Both the position numbers and the translations under genes were made by a program. Below are positions 25,506-37,898 of a DNA stretch of 64,000 nt, one piece after another. The stretch comes from Certhia americana (lineage: Eukaryota; Chordata; Aves; Passeriformes; Certhiidae), in assembly GCA_018697195.1 (NCBI GenBank), contig CM031857.1, forward strand, positions 64,645,698 to 64,709,697, read 5' to 3'. Every line of letters starts with the position of its first letter. Positions within the stretch are counted from its first letter, which is position 1. The notes below the pieces were generated by a model. That model was not told the origin of the DNA and ran no database searches. It saw only the letters and a program-made list of their open reading frames with translations.

Positions 25506-25562
25506 AAGTCACTAAATCCCACCTACAACCTCTCACTGTTCAGTCACACTGATGGGGTGGGA

Positions 25563-25587
25563 TTTGGCCCATTTGGGATGGGCCAAA
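25563..25587. other. perfect 10-bp inverted repeat, 5-nt loop
   Basis: TTTGGCCCAT (25563-25572), loop TTGGG, ATGGGCCAAA (25578-25587). It is GC-rich compared with its surroundings and 58 bp downstream of the 18-bp duplication. Confidence 0.85.
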
Positions 25588-26139
25588 ATTTACAGAACAA
25601 AAGGAGTGCTTCAGGGCAGAAAGGACTGAAAGGGGAAAACATCCCTGACTGTTCAGGATCAGTCAATGGACTGTGTCTCTTCTCCTCCCCTGAATGAATG
25701 CCTTTAGATTGAGTTTTGCACCTTCAACTACATAGGAGCACACCCAGGAATATTCATTTAAACATACACAGTTTTATTAGAATCTCTCTTGCTATACTTT
25801 CTGTCACAACACATATTAATACTCTGTAGTTAGCACATTATCATTAGTAATCCTGAACTTGCTTTCCGGTGGCTTTGAGTATTCATGAGTCTGGATTGTG
25901 CAAAGTCCTTATTGAGTGTGATCAGACCTATAGGGCTGGATTGGTAAACTGCATTATTTGTGCATTTTTTTCTCATGCAAGTTCTTTTGAACTCCACCAG
26001 TCTTCTAGTATTAAATTGGCTATAATCAGAAATTCAGCTCAGCCACACCCAGCCTCTCTGATCTCTCAGGATCAGCTGGAACACTGAAATAAAAAGCATT
26101 TATTTTCTTCTAAATTTTCATGCCCTTAATGCAACAATA
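25588..26139. other. unique DNA, nothing recognised
   Basis: No repeat or gene identified. A 72-codon frame at 25869-26087 shows no known motif. Confidence 0.5.
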
Positions 26140-26336
26140 AAGAGAGTCAAGCAGTGAAACAGGCTCCTGTGAGAGGATATACAGTTTCTATCCCTAGAGA
26201 TTTTCAAAATCCAACTAAATGAAGCCCAGAGCTTTCTGTGTGACCTCAGAGTTAAGTCTTTTAGGAGCAGAAGGTTGGATTAGAGACCTCCTGAGGTCTT
26301 CACAGCTGGATTGTTTTATGGGTTTGATTCTGTGAT
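26140..26336 (+). mobile_element. old CR1 LINE 3'-end fragment
   Basis: The order of motifs follows the end of CR1: a degenerate ORF end, GAGATTTTCAAAATCCAACT, then GAAGGTTGGATTAGAGACCT, CCTGAGGTC and a final TTTGATTCTGTGAT. The CR1 equivalent is GGTTGGACTAGAGACCTCC followed by the 8-bp terminal repeats. It is considerably diverged. Confidence 0.7.
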
Positions 26337-27214
26337 ACTTCCTTATTTTAATGCCTGAAATCAACTAGAATACAACACAACTAAAATTAGTGAATGATGA
26401 TTATTTCTGATGGGTATGCACAAAGATTTTACAGGTAGCAAAAGAGAACAAAGTATTTTAATCTTATTATTTGCTTTGCTGGCAGAAGCAGTTAATACTT
26501 TTTAGTAGACTCAGTCAGATTTATTTGTTAGTGATGCAGAGTTCTTGGTACTGGAAAGATTTAAGTGTTTTATGAAAATGCATTCTTTTCAGCGCTTGAG
26601 TTCTTCTCTGTATGATTTGAACTCAGCAGAGCAAAATGCAGATTAGATTAAAGGTTATGATCCTACGAATGACTTCAAAATTAGTCAAGCACAGACTACC
26701 CCAGATGAAAATGTTGAATGGCGAGGAAAAAAACCAGGGAAAATTATTTTCTCTCAGAGGAAGAGGTTATTATTTCATTTCTGATAGATGGTTGATTTTT
26801 ATTGATGAAAAAAAAGTGATACCTAAAATAGTCAGTAGGTTGCTCTTGCTTTCTTGTTTTTTTGGGGTGATGCTAGTAGTTAATTAATAAATTCATTTAT
26901 TTATTTATTTATTTAATTTCAAGAAAGAACTCAAATTCATTTTCCTTTTTTTGTGATGCCATAGAATTAGTACCATCATCACTAATATCATCACCTGCAA
27001 TACATCTGTGGGAATAAACAATGAAGCCAATTCTAGTATTGCTACCTGGAGTGAAGAAAATGTCAGCCTTTTGCTATCTATAGGAACTAGGTGAAAAAAC
27101 ATATACCACAAGATGGAAGATCTCCATACATCTCTAATTGCCAGCAATGGAAACACACAGAGTGTGGATTTCACTGTGTATGATGGGTCATAAGAACATT
27201 TCAAATTAGTAGAT
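26337..27214. other. AT-rich DNA with a short (ATTT)5 repeat
   Basis: Five ATTT units lie at 26895-26914. Otherwise nothing is recognised. A 207-codon minus-strand frame (26905-27528) starts inside the adjacent LTR and runs out through this DNA, and is not a gene. Confidence 0.55.
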
Positions 27215-27676
27215 ATTTCCTGTAGCACCCCAGGTCCAGCCCGGATAGATCGGACCTTGGGAGACCTGTAAAGAGTTACAAAAGCCATGATAAAAACGAG
27301 GGACGAGCTCAATCCCGTGACACAAAACAGAAAAACTTCAATAAGGAGAAAATAACAAACTGCAGTGATACTTGAGAAGCCAAACACAGTACAGCGTGCA
27401 CTAGGAAAGCCAAGGGACAGGGCGAAATAGTAATTTATAAGGTTGGCTAGGGGTGGAGTTTGAGGGAGGAGTTCCAATGGGAGACAAGGATTAGGAATAT
27501 TAAAATTACTGCAACAAATATGAACCAATTACAACAGGGGAAACAGAGAACTTTCTAGCACCATTTGCATATCAACTCCCAGGAGGCAATGTGGGTGATA
27601 TTTTTTTTCTCTCCCTAACTAGGGAGGGCTTTCCCACATTCTTAGGCAGAATTTTTCATTGACCCCAACATTTTCC
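27215..27676 (-). mobile_element. solo LTR, minus strand, near-perfect 6-bp target duplication
   Basis: The LTR proper is 27221-27670 (450 bp). Read on the minus strand it begins TGTTGGGGTC and ends GGGGTGCTACA, giving TG...CA ends. The flanking hexamers are ATTTCC (27215-27220) and TTTTCC (27671-27676), identical at five of six positions. A TATA-like TTATAAA lies at 27434-27440 on the minus strand, with an inverted CCAAT-type CCCATTGG upstream of it. No AATAAA is seen after the TATA box, so that signal may have decayed. There is no internal retroviral sequence, so this is a solo LTR. The family differs from the LTR at 7126-7836. Class is uncertain, and ERVK-like is suggested only by the 6-bp duplication. 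It ends 18 bp from a CR1 3' end. Confidence 0.75.
27434..27440 (-). promoter_or_regulatory. LTR TATA-like box (minus strand)
   Basis: TTATAAA in the context CCTTATAAATTAC on the minus strand, 230 bp from the LTR's 5' end, as expected at the end of U3. Confidence 0.55.
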
Positions 27677-27688
27677 CACTCCATTTAC

Positions 27689-28766
27689 AGAATCACAGAA
27701 TCACAGAATAACTAGGTTGGAAGAGACCACCAAGATCATTGAGTCCAACCCATGCCCTAACACCTCAGCTAGACCATAGCACAGGATTAATCACATCCAG
27801 TCTTCTTTTTAAATACGTCCAGAGATGGTGATTCCACCACCTCCCAGGCAAAGCATTCCAGTATTCTATTACTCTTTTGGTGAAAAACTTCTTCGTAATA
27901 TCCAGCCTATATTTCCCTCGCTGCAGCTTGAGAATGTGTCCTCTCATTCTGTTAGTTGGTGCCTGGAGAAAGAGACCAATCCCCACCTGACTGCAGTCAC
28001 TTTTTAGGAAGTTGTAGAGAGTAATAAGATCAGCTGAGTCTCCTTTTCTGCAGCCTAAACACCCCCAGCTCCCTCAGCCGTTCCTCACAGGGTTTGTGTT
28101 CCCAGCCCATCACCAGCCTCATTGCCTCCTCTGGACCTGCTCCAGTGTCTCAACATCCTTCCCAAACGGAGGGGCCAGAACTGGACACAGCACTCAAGGT
28201 GTGGCCTCACCAGTGCTCAGTACAGGGGCAGAATGACCTCCCTGCTCCTGCTGGCCACACCATTCCTGATACAGGCCAGGATGCCCTTGGTGTTCTTGCC
28301 CACCAGGGCACAGAGCTGGCTCATGTTCATCTGGCTGTCACCAGCACCCCCAGGTCCCTCTCTGCCTGGGCACTGTCCAGCCACACCATCCCCAGACTGT
28401 AACACTGCAGGGGGTTGGTGGGGCCAAAGTGCAGGACCAGCCACTTGGACTTACTAAACCTCAGCTTGTTGGACTCTGCCCCTTCATCCAACCATTCCAG
28501 GTCTCTGCAGGGCTCTCCTCCCTTCCAACAGATCAACACATGCTCCCAGCATAGTGTCATCTGTAGATTTACTGATGAAGACCCAATAACCTTATCCATG
28601 TCATCAATAAAAATATTGAACAGAGTTGGCACCAGCACAGACCCCTGAGGGACACCACTGATGCCTGGTCCCCAGCTGGATGCACCGCTGCTCACCACCA
28701 CTCTCTGGGCCCAGCCATCCAGCCAGTTTTTAACCCAGCATAGAGTGTTTCCTAGCAGATTCCTTT
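27689..28766 (-). mobile_element. CR1 LINE, 5'-truncated, 1.08 kb, minus strand
   Basis: On the plus strand it opens with repeated AGAATCAC units, the reverse complement of the CR1 terminal repeats, then CTAGGTTGGAAGAGACC. Reading the minus strand, 28701-28327 encodes a reverse-transcriptase segment with GVPQGSVL and LFNIFIDDMD, then [20 protein letters not shown] and AERDLGVLV. The distal frame (27986-27765) encodes RGHILKLQRGKYRLDITKKF and FKRRLDV-type residues, the usual end of the CR1 ORF. Frame changes between these parts show the ORF is broken. The 5' end stops within the reverse-transcriptase domain near 28745-28766, so the catalytic YADD region is partly present but degraded and the N-terminal endonuclease is missing. 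Confidence 0.93.
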
Positions 28767-31191
28767 AAAAAGAAATAAATAAAAAATTAAAAAAAACCTT
28801 ACTGTTTTGTAAATACTGTGTGATATCTAAGTGCAAGTGTAGCAAAAGAAAGTAAAGCTATTTGGTAAAATAAAGCTATTAGTCTTAATTTGCATTTATG
28901 ATTGGCTAGACTGGTATTATCTCCTTCCCACTTCAAGTCTAGTTTAAAACTGTCAAAGACCCTCTATGCCCTTTAAGAAAGGTGAATCCAATTGAATGTC
29001 GGCAGGACTTGTACCATCCCATTACTGAAAAAGCCCAAAACTGTGGTGGTGACACTAACCATTAATAGACTGAGTTAATCTGTTTCTTCATATGTCATTG
29101 CATGCAACTGGAAAGATAGAGGAAAAAATTACTTATTCTCCAGATTCTCTTACCAACCATCCCAAGGCACTAAAGCGGGTTTTGATTGCCCTTGAACATT
29201 GTAACTTCATCACCACCTACCTGGAAGAGCAATAATGGGAAATAGTGTGAAGACCAAACTGTGCTAGGAGGTTTCCTACTGATATCTTAGACCTGGGCCA
29301 CAGGGAGGCATTAACATGAGTAATTTTTTTCTATACGAGTCAATTTGAATTTGGTAATTTATCAGCAGGATTAATCCAAGTGAGAAGGTAGGCAAATATG
29401 GATATCTATGTATTCAGAGTCATAGATGAAGAGTATGAAGTTTTATCAAGAGTATGAAGTTTTATCTTGACTAAAATACTGCAGAAATGTCATCATCACT
29501 TTGTGCACTTTGGATTTATCTCACATTATTATTATTATTAATTTAAACTACCCATTAATATATGCATTTAATCTGTTCTATCACCTTTCACCTTTGATAA
29601 CTATCTAACTAACAAAATTAGCAGCTTAGATACCATAACATCTTCCGGTGCTCAGTAAAGAATTTTACCTGAGATGTACTGGTTTTCCAATTTGTATTCA
29701 TAGATGACTTTCAAAATGATCTCAGGATTTTTTATCACATCTATTCACTTATTTTCTATATGTACATAGAGTGTGTTTAATATCTGGTCTTTTGTCTCAT
29801 TTAGGGATGAGTGACCAATATAATATTTGGAAAATGGAAAGGGTAGCACTGACGTCAGTCTAATACAGGATGATGAATGACCACACACCACTGTCTCTTC
29901 AGTAAAAAGATGTGCAAGACATTTTAGTAGCTACTGTATGATGGAAGGAGAAAATGTATTGTCTTATCTGTATGTAGAATAAACTCCCACCAATTTGTAG
30001 GTTCAAATACATGTTAAATTGAAAAATCTGGTTCAGAATTTTGAGACATTTAGGACTAATGTAGAAATGTCCAAACACTCAAAAAATAAGCCTAGTTTTT
30101 TACTAGAAATATTTTACTGTTTTCTCTTTTTGGTCTGTGAAAGAAGTGAGTGTCAGTGTAATAAAGAATGTAAATGAAATAAATTTTACAAGAAAAATTA
30201 TTACTTTTTTGGATGGCTACTATGTATTGACTATGAAACAAACAACAACTATCAACTAAAGACAGAAATGACTTCCAGCAAGAAGCAAAAAATCTGCAGA
30301 AAATAGAAGCTTTTTTTAAATTATCAATTAAAAAAAAATTATCAAAATAATTTACTTATGTGGAAGAAAAAAATGACAGACAGGAAATGGATATAAGTAT
30401 CCATACTTAGTAGTCATATTTGAATGAATTACCTCCCATACTGTATCTGAGAAAACAAATGAAACCTGTAAACTAAAAAAAAAAATGCAAAGAAACAAGA
30501 GCTTTAACCTTGTCACTGAGTATAATCAATTTTGATGTTGCTCAGGAGTAACTCATATTAATGCAGAATTTGAATTTCCATCTTGCTTATTTTTTTTCCT
30601 ATCTTTTACTGTTAATTATTAAATCATGCACATGGAGGATCAACAATGCTGCCAAAAATATTTTTGAGAAGAAAAATTCCTGTATCAAATTCCTCTAATT
30701 TACATATCACAGCATAACTTACGATGTTGGCAGTTAATTTTACTTCATAACTTCAAAACAGGAATTAGCTTGTAGGTGAAAATCCTTGAAAATAGGTGCC
30801 TACTTAGGGACCCAAATAGATCTTAGCTTCAAAAGTGCCAAGGTATTCCCATACCTTATATTCCACCACTTTTAATAGAAGCAATAGTGAATTTTACATT
30901 CCCTAGTAAGTACTTCTATGTTAAGGAAGTTTTATTTCTAAAAATATGTAGCTAGCACCTGATTAAATCCTGAAGCAAGAAGGTTTGAAGGGTTTTTTTT
31001 GTGCATTAAAAAACTGGAGGTTTTATTACCTGTCAGATATTATCTGTTATAAAAATCTAGTCCTCTGAGTTCTGCTAGGCTTTTAGCACCTTTAGTACCA
31101 CAGTAATAAATCAGAAGATGCATTTGCCAAAAGAATGAACTTGAAGAATCAAAAGACATCTGTATTAGTGTGCCTTTACACAATTCTATAA
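28767..31191. other. AT-rich unique DNA, no gene recognised
   Basis: An A-rich patch follows the CR1 at about 28765-28798. A perfect 19-bp tandem duplication is at 29429-29466 and an ATT triplet run at about 29525-29540. Nothing else was identified. Confidence 0.5.
29429..29466. repeat. exact 19-bp tandem duplication
   Basis: AAGAGTATGAAGTTTTATC is present at 29429-29447 and again at 29448-29466 without mismatch. Confidence 0.95.
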
Positions 31192-31352
31192 GAATGAGAG
31201 ACAAGCAAAGAAAACTGAAGAAAATAGATTGCTAAATGATGGTGGTTGTGATCTTGTAGGCATAACTGAAACCTGGTGAGAAGATTCTTATAACTGGGAT
31301 GTCAATACAGATTAGTACAATTTATATAAAAGAAGGGTGGAAAGGTATCATT
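31192..31352 (+). mobile_element. CR1 LINE endonuclease-domain fragment
   Basis: The frame from 31239 reads DGGCDLVGITETW, then after a stop EDSYNWDVNTD, another stop, and YNLYKR. This follows the CR1 endonuclease order of a GITETWW motif, a DW pair and a GYxLFRRD-like segment. Two in-frame stops and loss of the following glycine-rich part show it is old. The rest of CR1 cannot be traced downstream with confidence, though 31440-31690 may continue it. Confidence 0.65.
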
Positions 31353-34300
31353 ATAAAGCACATAAAAATTATTTACAATCCTAGCAAACTACAGGTTAGT
31401 AATGATTAGTGCCAGGGTAAATATGATGAACTGGGATACAAGGACTGGAAGGAAAAAGGAATGACAGTATATGATTGATATAGATGATAAGGTTGAGAAG
31501 AGAAAGAAATCAAGGTCAGTTCAAACTAACTTTTTGTGTGCTGAGAAACCTGGGATATTTTTGATACTTAAATACATATTTGTTGGGCAACATAGAAACC
31601 CAAGAAAAGTAAAAGGAACTATAATACTGTATTTGTATTCAATGAAAATAAAACAAATCTTGTATCTACTTCTTTTAGAAGGAAACTAGACTTAGCATGT
31701 GCCTGTCATTTCCTTATCTGAAACTTCTTAATGAAAATTAGAATTAATGGTACCATTAAGAATCCAGGTTTTAATTAAGGTATATAAAACAGAAAGTCTG
31801 TTAGGAAATAATATTGAAATTCACTGGAGTGGAATGTGATACAATTAAAACATAAGAAGCTACACAAGCTTTCAGTGAAGAATATAAGGAACAGAGGTTG
31901 GTTAACGGGATTTCAAAAATGGATTTTACTCAATTAACTTCATTATCACATTTCCAGCTTTGGAAATGCATTCTGAACAGGGTGCTACAAAATGAAAGGC
32001 AAATCTCCCAAAGAACAGAAATGCCCACAAAAAGTTTGAAGAAAGGAAATCATGCTAATCTTGAGCATTTAACATCTAGTTTGTATTCCTAAAATGCAAC
32101 TATTTTTGTCTTAAAAATGAAGTGCCTTGGATGATGATGAGAATGAGAAAATTTGCAGTTTCTCTGCTTAAATTTATTTCTCTGCATAATCCAGCTAAAA
32201 TTAAAAACAATAACTACAAAAAAACCAAACAAACAAAAACTTGTAAGTCCACCCTTTTTTCTAGAATTTTTTTTTTTTTTTTTTTTTCTAGTGAGTTGTC
32301 TTTTTGTAACTATGTGTAAGAAAAATTAATTTTTGGTATTTTTTTTTTTTTTTTCCAGCAGGAAGATGACATATCACATAACACTCGGTAAAATATCCCT
32401 GTACTTTGATGTATGACTAAATATTGTTTCCCCATGATCATCCAACAACAAAAAAATGAATTTTGCACTTAATATTTCCTCTGTCTTTATGCAAGCTCAT
32501 GTCTGCTGTCCTATTCTGAATAACTGTTATTCTAGATTATATGGTCATAAACACTGGAACTTAGGTGACATAATTTAGATAACACAAAAAAACTGTGCCA
32601 TTGAAATAGATTCTGATTTAAACTGAAAAGCAATGATTATTTTAGATGTTTCAGTAAACATACCAAATAGTGATTTTATAAGTAAAAATGTTTAAATGCA
32701 AAACTATTAAAAATTTAAAAATTCAAGTATGCTGATATTGTCTGGAAAAGATTACAGGCAAGTAAAAACGATTTATTTAAAATAGAATTTTTTTAATGAT
32801 CTATTTTAAAACAAAGCAGTATATTAATTTACTTATAACTTTGCTTAAATGTACAATTTCACAATTTAAACAACCTTTGTGCCAGAAATAATAAACTATT
32901 TCACAACTCTTATGAATATTATTTCAATATGAAGTTTGAAATTATAGCTGAACTAAGTATGTTTATTAAGCAAGAAATTAAAAATAATCTTAGAGTGGTT
33001 TAAAGAAAGTCAGCTGTATTTAGCTGATAATAATATTTGTGTAAGAACATAAAAAACACCCTGATACAGCTTTGGACTATCCTCACTTTTTGAGAAAAAT
33101 GACTGAGAAGCTACTAACAGAAATGACAGTGGAAGATTATGGTAGCGTTTAGCAGCCAATCTATCTGAAAACACACATCTCACCTAATCTTTAAACAAAA
33201 GGTAAAATGCACTTGCAATGGTTGAGTTTGGCAAGTTAAAATCTTGTCCTAGTAGTCATTTTTGAGTAGTTCCTCCTGGTTTTGAAAATCTATGAGTCTC
33301 TTATCCATTTTTACTCAGAATTAATATTCTGTGGGGTTTTTGGATATATTTATTAGCTGATTGCTATCTCCTATCCTATCTATGACCCAGTCATAAATTA
33401 AATGCAAAACATAACAAATGAACTCTCAATTTTCTATATGCTAGCTGACTATATGATGTAAGCGTGCTTTTACTTGTATACAATTTGTCTTTTTTTCTCC
33501 TATTTTCTTTCAAATAATATGATAATACACTTCAAGATAGGAAAGAGAATTAATCTAAGGACAAATATATATGAAAGATTTTATTTTGTAATGGTGAGTA
33601 TGAAAATTATTTCTTTTCTCTAGAAAGACAAGTGATTTTTGAACTGAACTCAGAATCAAAAGAGGAAGTTTGGAACAATTTATTGCATTTATTTCAAGTC
33701 AGTTTGCCTCTTGCTAACTGAACAAACACAGATCCTCAGAAGATCCAGACAAACTGGATCCACTTCTAAATAAAATCCACTTCTAAACAAACATGCAAAT
33801 GTGAATTTTAATGGTAACAGGAAAAAAAATTAAATAAGTTAGGCAAATATGGGCTGTGGTTGATTATGTCCTATAGTTAGGTCCCACATCCTATCTCAGC
33901 AAGCCTATTTTTGCAGTATCAGAGTTTTGAATTTTCACAATTCGGCATAATCTATGCAGAGATCTGAAAAATTACTGAAATTGATATAACCTCATTCATT
34001 TCCATGGGCTTGAATTTGAAAAACACTATTTTCACTTGAATTTGTTCTCTGTTTAGTCTGTTCTCTATTCAAGTCTACTGCTAAAAAAAAAAAAAAAAAA
34101 TCAGATTTATTTTCCTCAGTTTATAAAAATGAACCCTTCATTAGGCTGAATATCTGTATATTTGAGCTTGACCATAGCATATCATTATGTTTCTTCTAAT
34201 TTCTGTGAAGTTAGATTGAGTTTAACTATTAATTGAAAATGTTCACCAATAGTAGAATTAATAGGGCTGTTGATGCTAAAATAACCCACAACAGCTTTAG

Positions 34301-36279
34301 AAAAGCTGCTATTCCATTGATCTTCTTGCCTCTGGATTATTCAAGTGACAAGTAAAGCACTCCTACACACTGAATGACAGAACCATTTCTACAGACAAAA
34401 TATTTTCTTAAGTATATGCAATCAGAGTAAAATGTCAAACATTATTTTTCATCCACCCTATGAATTATTAAATTCTTTCTTCCTTCCTGAAAACAGATGG
34501 CAGGCAGCCACTCTGCATGGCAGGAGTCTTTAAAATGGCAGGTGAAAAGGGCTCTAGTAGAGGAAAATAATGCTTCATGAAAGTCTGTTTCTACTGGAAA
34601 TTCTTGGCAGAAATATTAACAGGGTAACTGCTGGGTGATTAGATAAGTAAGAAAAATTAAACCATTTTGTCAGAATTTTGGGAGGGGGAAGGGAAAGTGG
34701 AGTACTTTATGGGCTGTGGTAGCTGAAGGAAAAGATTAGAAGCATGGAACCAAGCCCCTATGGTCTGTAATTTTCAGATTACATGCTACCTTTAACCTAT
34801 CGTTGTATCCACTGTAGGCAAAGCTTTAGTGCCAAGCAATTTGGCTCAGTAGAAACAGCCCAGAAGATTGAAATTATTGCTTCTAAGCTACTTATATCTA
34901 CAGAAGTTTTATTTTAGGTTTTGTTTTTTTTTTTCTTTTTTGTCACACTAGGTGTAGTCTAATTTGTAGGACTGAACATTCCTCAAACACTTGGGCAAAG
35001 GTGTTGAAAAATCCAGTCATTGATTAAAAGGTCAATTTTCTCCAGTAAGGCAAGCAATACAATTTAGAGAAGAGGTAGCAGTTCAATTTCCTGTAAAATT
35101 AATTGATTTATATGCATCAAAACTTGTCCATGAATGAAATATAATTAGTGGGAACAATCAGAAGACTGAATACAAAATTGGGCCAAAATATTTAGACATA
35201 TATAGGTCTTCTTCTAAAATCAGTGATGTAGTGAAAGAAAGAATAGTATAAAATAATATTTAACTCTCCTTGGAGGACCCTATTTCATTCAACTCTCTCC
35301 AGGAGGACTACATAGAGATGTTGTGCTCTTCCTCTCTTACCAATTCTTCTCTCTTCTATCACATCTCCTTCACTATAAAATTTCACCTGTAGATGGTAGT
35401 GATTAAATAACCATCTACAATATTCCGTCATGTTTTATGATATCATTATGATTCCCATCTGAATTGATCAATTACTTAAAACTGCTAACCATTTTTTGAA
35501 GATGATACTTCTGAAAATAAATCAGATGATTATTTACATTGCTGTTACATGATAAGAGAATTATGCTCTATTTTGTAAGCTTTAATACATACAAAACCAT
35601 GCCTTTGCATGTATTATGTGAAATATTTTAGTTCATATTTTTCTCTTAAAGAATCCATTGCAATGATTCAACAAATCTGAGCTACAAATTATTCCTGAAA
35701 TCGGTAAGATTTTAAAACCTGAAGTTTTTTGTGCTGCTGATTAATAAAGATGCACTAGTGAAGAAAATTATATTAAGTGGTAAAAAGATAGGGTTCAATT
35801 ACTTCATTCACAGACTATATGATGGTACTTGAGTCTCATACCATGTAAGTGTATTGATGCACACTGAGATAAGCAGTTTGGCATAATCACACTGGTCTTT
35901 TTAAAAGTTCTCTAAATTTTCCATAAAATAGCAAAAAAACCCCACTGTATGCTAGTTATTTAGAGAAAATAAGGAGTGCAGTAGTAAGAAAAAGAAGATT
36001 AGGAAGAAGAAAGCTCTGGAGTCAAGATTAAGACAAGCAGATCTGTTACCAGTTGCTATAGTGAGCAACACAGGCAACATGCAGAAATTAACACTATTTA
36101 TTGCAAATTAAAATAAATATTTAATTACTGATTTGAATAGTGGAGGGAAAAAAACAAACAAAGCCCTAAAAAACACAAGAAAAAGGGAAATTATTTACAC
36201 CTTTTATCTACTTTTGTATGTAAAGAATAGATTTGATAAATAACACAAAAGGCTCAACTTCACTCTAAGAACCTGTCCT
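31353..36279. other. AT-rich unique DNA, no gene recognised
   Basis: It contains T runs at 32267-32287 and 32339-32354, an 18-A run at 34083-34100 and a 17-bp tandem duplication at 33758-33791. No transposon was identified with confidence. Long stretches are free of recognisable repeats. Confidence 0.5.
33758..33791. repeat. 17-bp tandem duplication, one mismatch
   Basis: ATCCACTTCTAAATAAA at 33758-33774 is followed directly by ATCCACTTCTAAACAAA at 33775-33791. Confidence 0.9.
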
Positions 36280-36762
36280 CTGCACCCTGTGGTCATCATG
36301 GATTGCACTCAGTTGATTCAGTAACTTCAGTGAGTCAACAGGTGGTACTGGGGTGGTTGGTAGGGGTTGCAGTCAGGATGCAGGAGCTTGTCTTGACATC
36401 TCCTCCCTTCCCATTCTTTTCCCATGCTGCAACACAAGGCTCACTCCCTTTGGAATGCTCCTGTGTGGGCTCACCCATGAGTTGCCGTGCCTTTGGAAGA
36501 TATACCTACCCAGCCATTCAGCCACCTCCTGCTCCATGTTGTTGTTACCTGTGTTGTTTTTCTCTCTTCCTTTCTATACAGTATTTTCTGACCTTTTTAA
36601 AATATATTTTACAAAGGCTCCACCAAGTCCTCTGGAGCTAGGCCCATTGCAGACCCTGCTGGAACTGGAAATGTCTTGGAAAGGAAAAACCCTGACCTCT
36701 TCCTCAGGATTTCAGTCCTGCTGCAGCCAGATGCAAAAACATTTCCTTATGAATTCAATACA
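36280..36762 (-). mobile_element. ERVL-type LTR fragment, 5' half, minus strand
   Basis: Read on the minus strand it starts TGTATTGAATTC at 36762. It has a GCTCCAGAGGACTTGG segment, then ATATATTTTAAAAAGG in the place of the TATA region, GAGAGAAAAACAACA, and a GGAGCAGGAGG-type segment. This order matches the first half of the LTRs at 44838-45815 and 60548-61248. The polyadenylation region and 3' half are absent. The 110-140 codon frames on the plus strand are antisense to it and not genes. The match is diverged and read by eye. Confidence 0.55.
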
Positions 36763-36799
36763 CCTTTCAACCTGATAACCTTTGACTATAAATGACTAA

Positions 36800-37898
36800 C
36801 TTGATAGAGGAGGGAACAATGTTGATTATTGTCCACCAAAGAAAGGCTTTTGACATGGTCATGGAGAAGCAGAGGAAATAGGATGAACAGAACCTCACAG
36901 TGAATTGAAAACCAGCTGAATAGCTGTGCCCAGAGAGTGGTGATCAGTAGCAAGTGTAGTTGTAGGCCACTAATCAAGTGGTGTACCCCAAGAGAAAATC
37001 CTGTTTTGAATGTTCGTTAGGGAGTTGGATGATGGGACAAAATGAACCCTCAACTGTTTTGGCTAATGACACAAAACTGTGGATGAGTGCCTCATACAAG
37101 AGAGTGTCTGTCCAGAACTTCAGCAGGCTGAAGAAATGGGCTAACAGGAATCTTACAAAGTTTAGCATGGGAAATTGCAAAGTCCTTCACTCAGAAAGGA
37201 CCAGCTCCATGCATATATATAACTTGAGGACCAACTATCTGGAAAGTAAATTTATACTTTGAAGTCCCGATGGACAGTATGCTAAACAAAGCCAGTGATG
37301 TGCCCTTGACAAAATGGCTGATGGTATTCTGGGATGCATTAGACAAAATACAGGCCTTAAACAAAGGAGTTGATCCTTCCACTCTAATTAGCTCTGGTGA
37401 GGCCACAGTGGACTGCTGTGTCCAGTTCAGGGCCCCTCAATACAAGAGAGGCATGGACATACTACAGAGTCCAGCAGAGGGACACAAAGATGATTAAGGG
37501 ACAGGTGCACCTCTCCTATGAAGAAAGGCTGAGAACTCTAGGGCAGTTCAGCCAGGAGAAGAGAAGGCTTGTGAGGAGGTCTTCTCAATGTATATAAATA
37601 CATGAAGGGAGGATGAAGTCAGCATCTTTTGAATAGTTCCCACTAATGGAACAAAAGGCAATGGGCACAAACTGAAACACACAGGTTTACTAAGGAGTAT
37701 CAGGAAACATTTTTTTCTACGGTGATAATGTCTGAGCCCTGACATAGACAGCCCAGAGAAGTTATAAAGTCTCCATGCTTGGAGATACTCAAAGACCATT
37801 TGAATATGATTCTGGGTACTGGGCTTCAAGTTCATGAGCAGGCAGTGGGACCAGATGACCTCCAGTGGTCCCTTGTAATATCAACCATTTTGTGAGAC
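36800..37898 (+). mobile_element. CR1 LINE, degraded, 1.1 kb
   Basis: It begins in the reverse transcriptase with a sequence equivalent to VDIVYLDFSKAFDTV (around 36818-36862). A GVPQ-like segment follows (36977-36995), then KKWANRNLTKFSMGNCKVLH (about 37130-37190) and VQFRAPQYKRGMDIL (about 37418-37465). YEERLR is at about 37518-37535. The 3' UTR ends near GACCAGATGACCTCCAGTGG and CAACCATTTTGTGA. Frames change several times and stops are frequent, so it is inactive. The head lies about 40 bp past the LTR fragment above. Confidence 0.88.

Noticed and set aside
26905..27528. 207-codon minus-strand open frame
   Set aside because: Its first part is the U3/R/U5 of the solo LTR and the rest runs into unrelated flanking DNA. 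No domain or retroviral protein motif is visible.
32359..32387. Possible 29-bp microexon after a strong T-rich acceptor
   Set aside because: The donor is weak, the length is very small and the T run alone creates the acceptor resemblance.
36303..36775. 112- and 140-codon plus-strand frames with cysteine-rich segments
   Set aside because: They are antisense to a minus-strand LTR fragment, with no recognisable domain.
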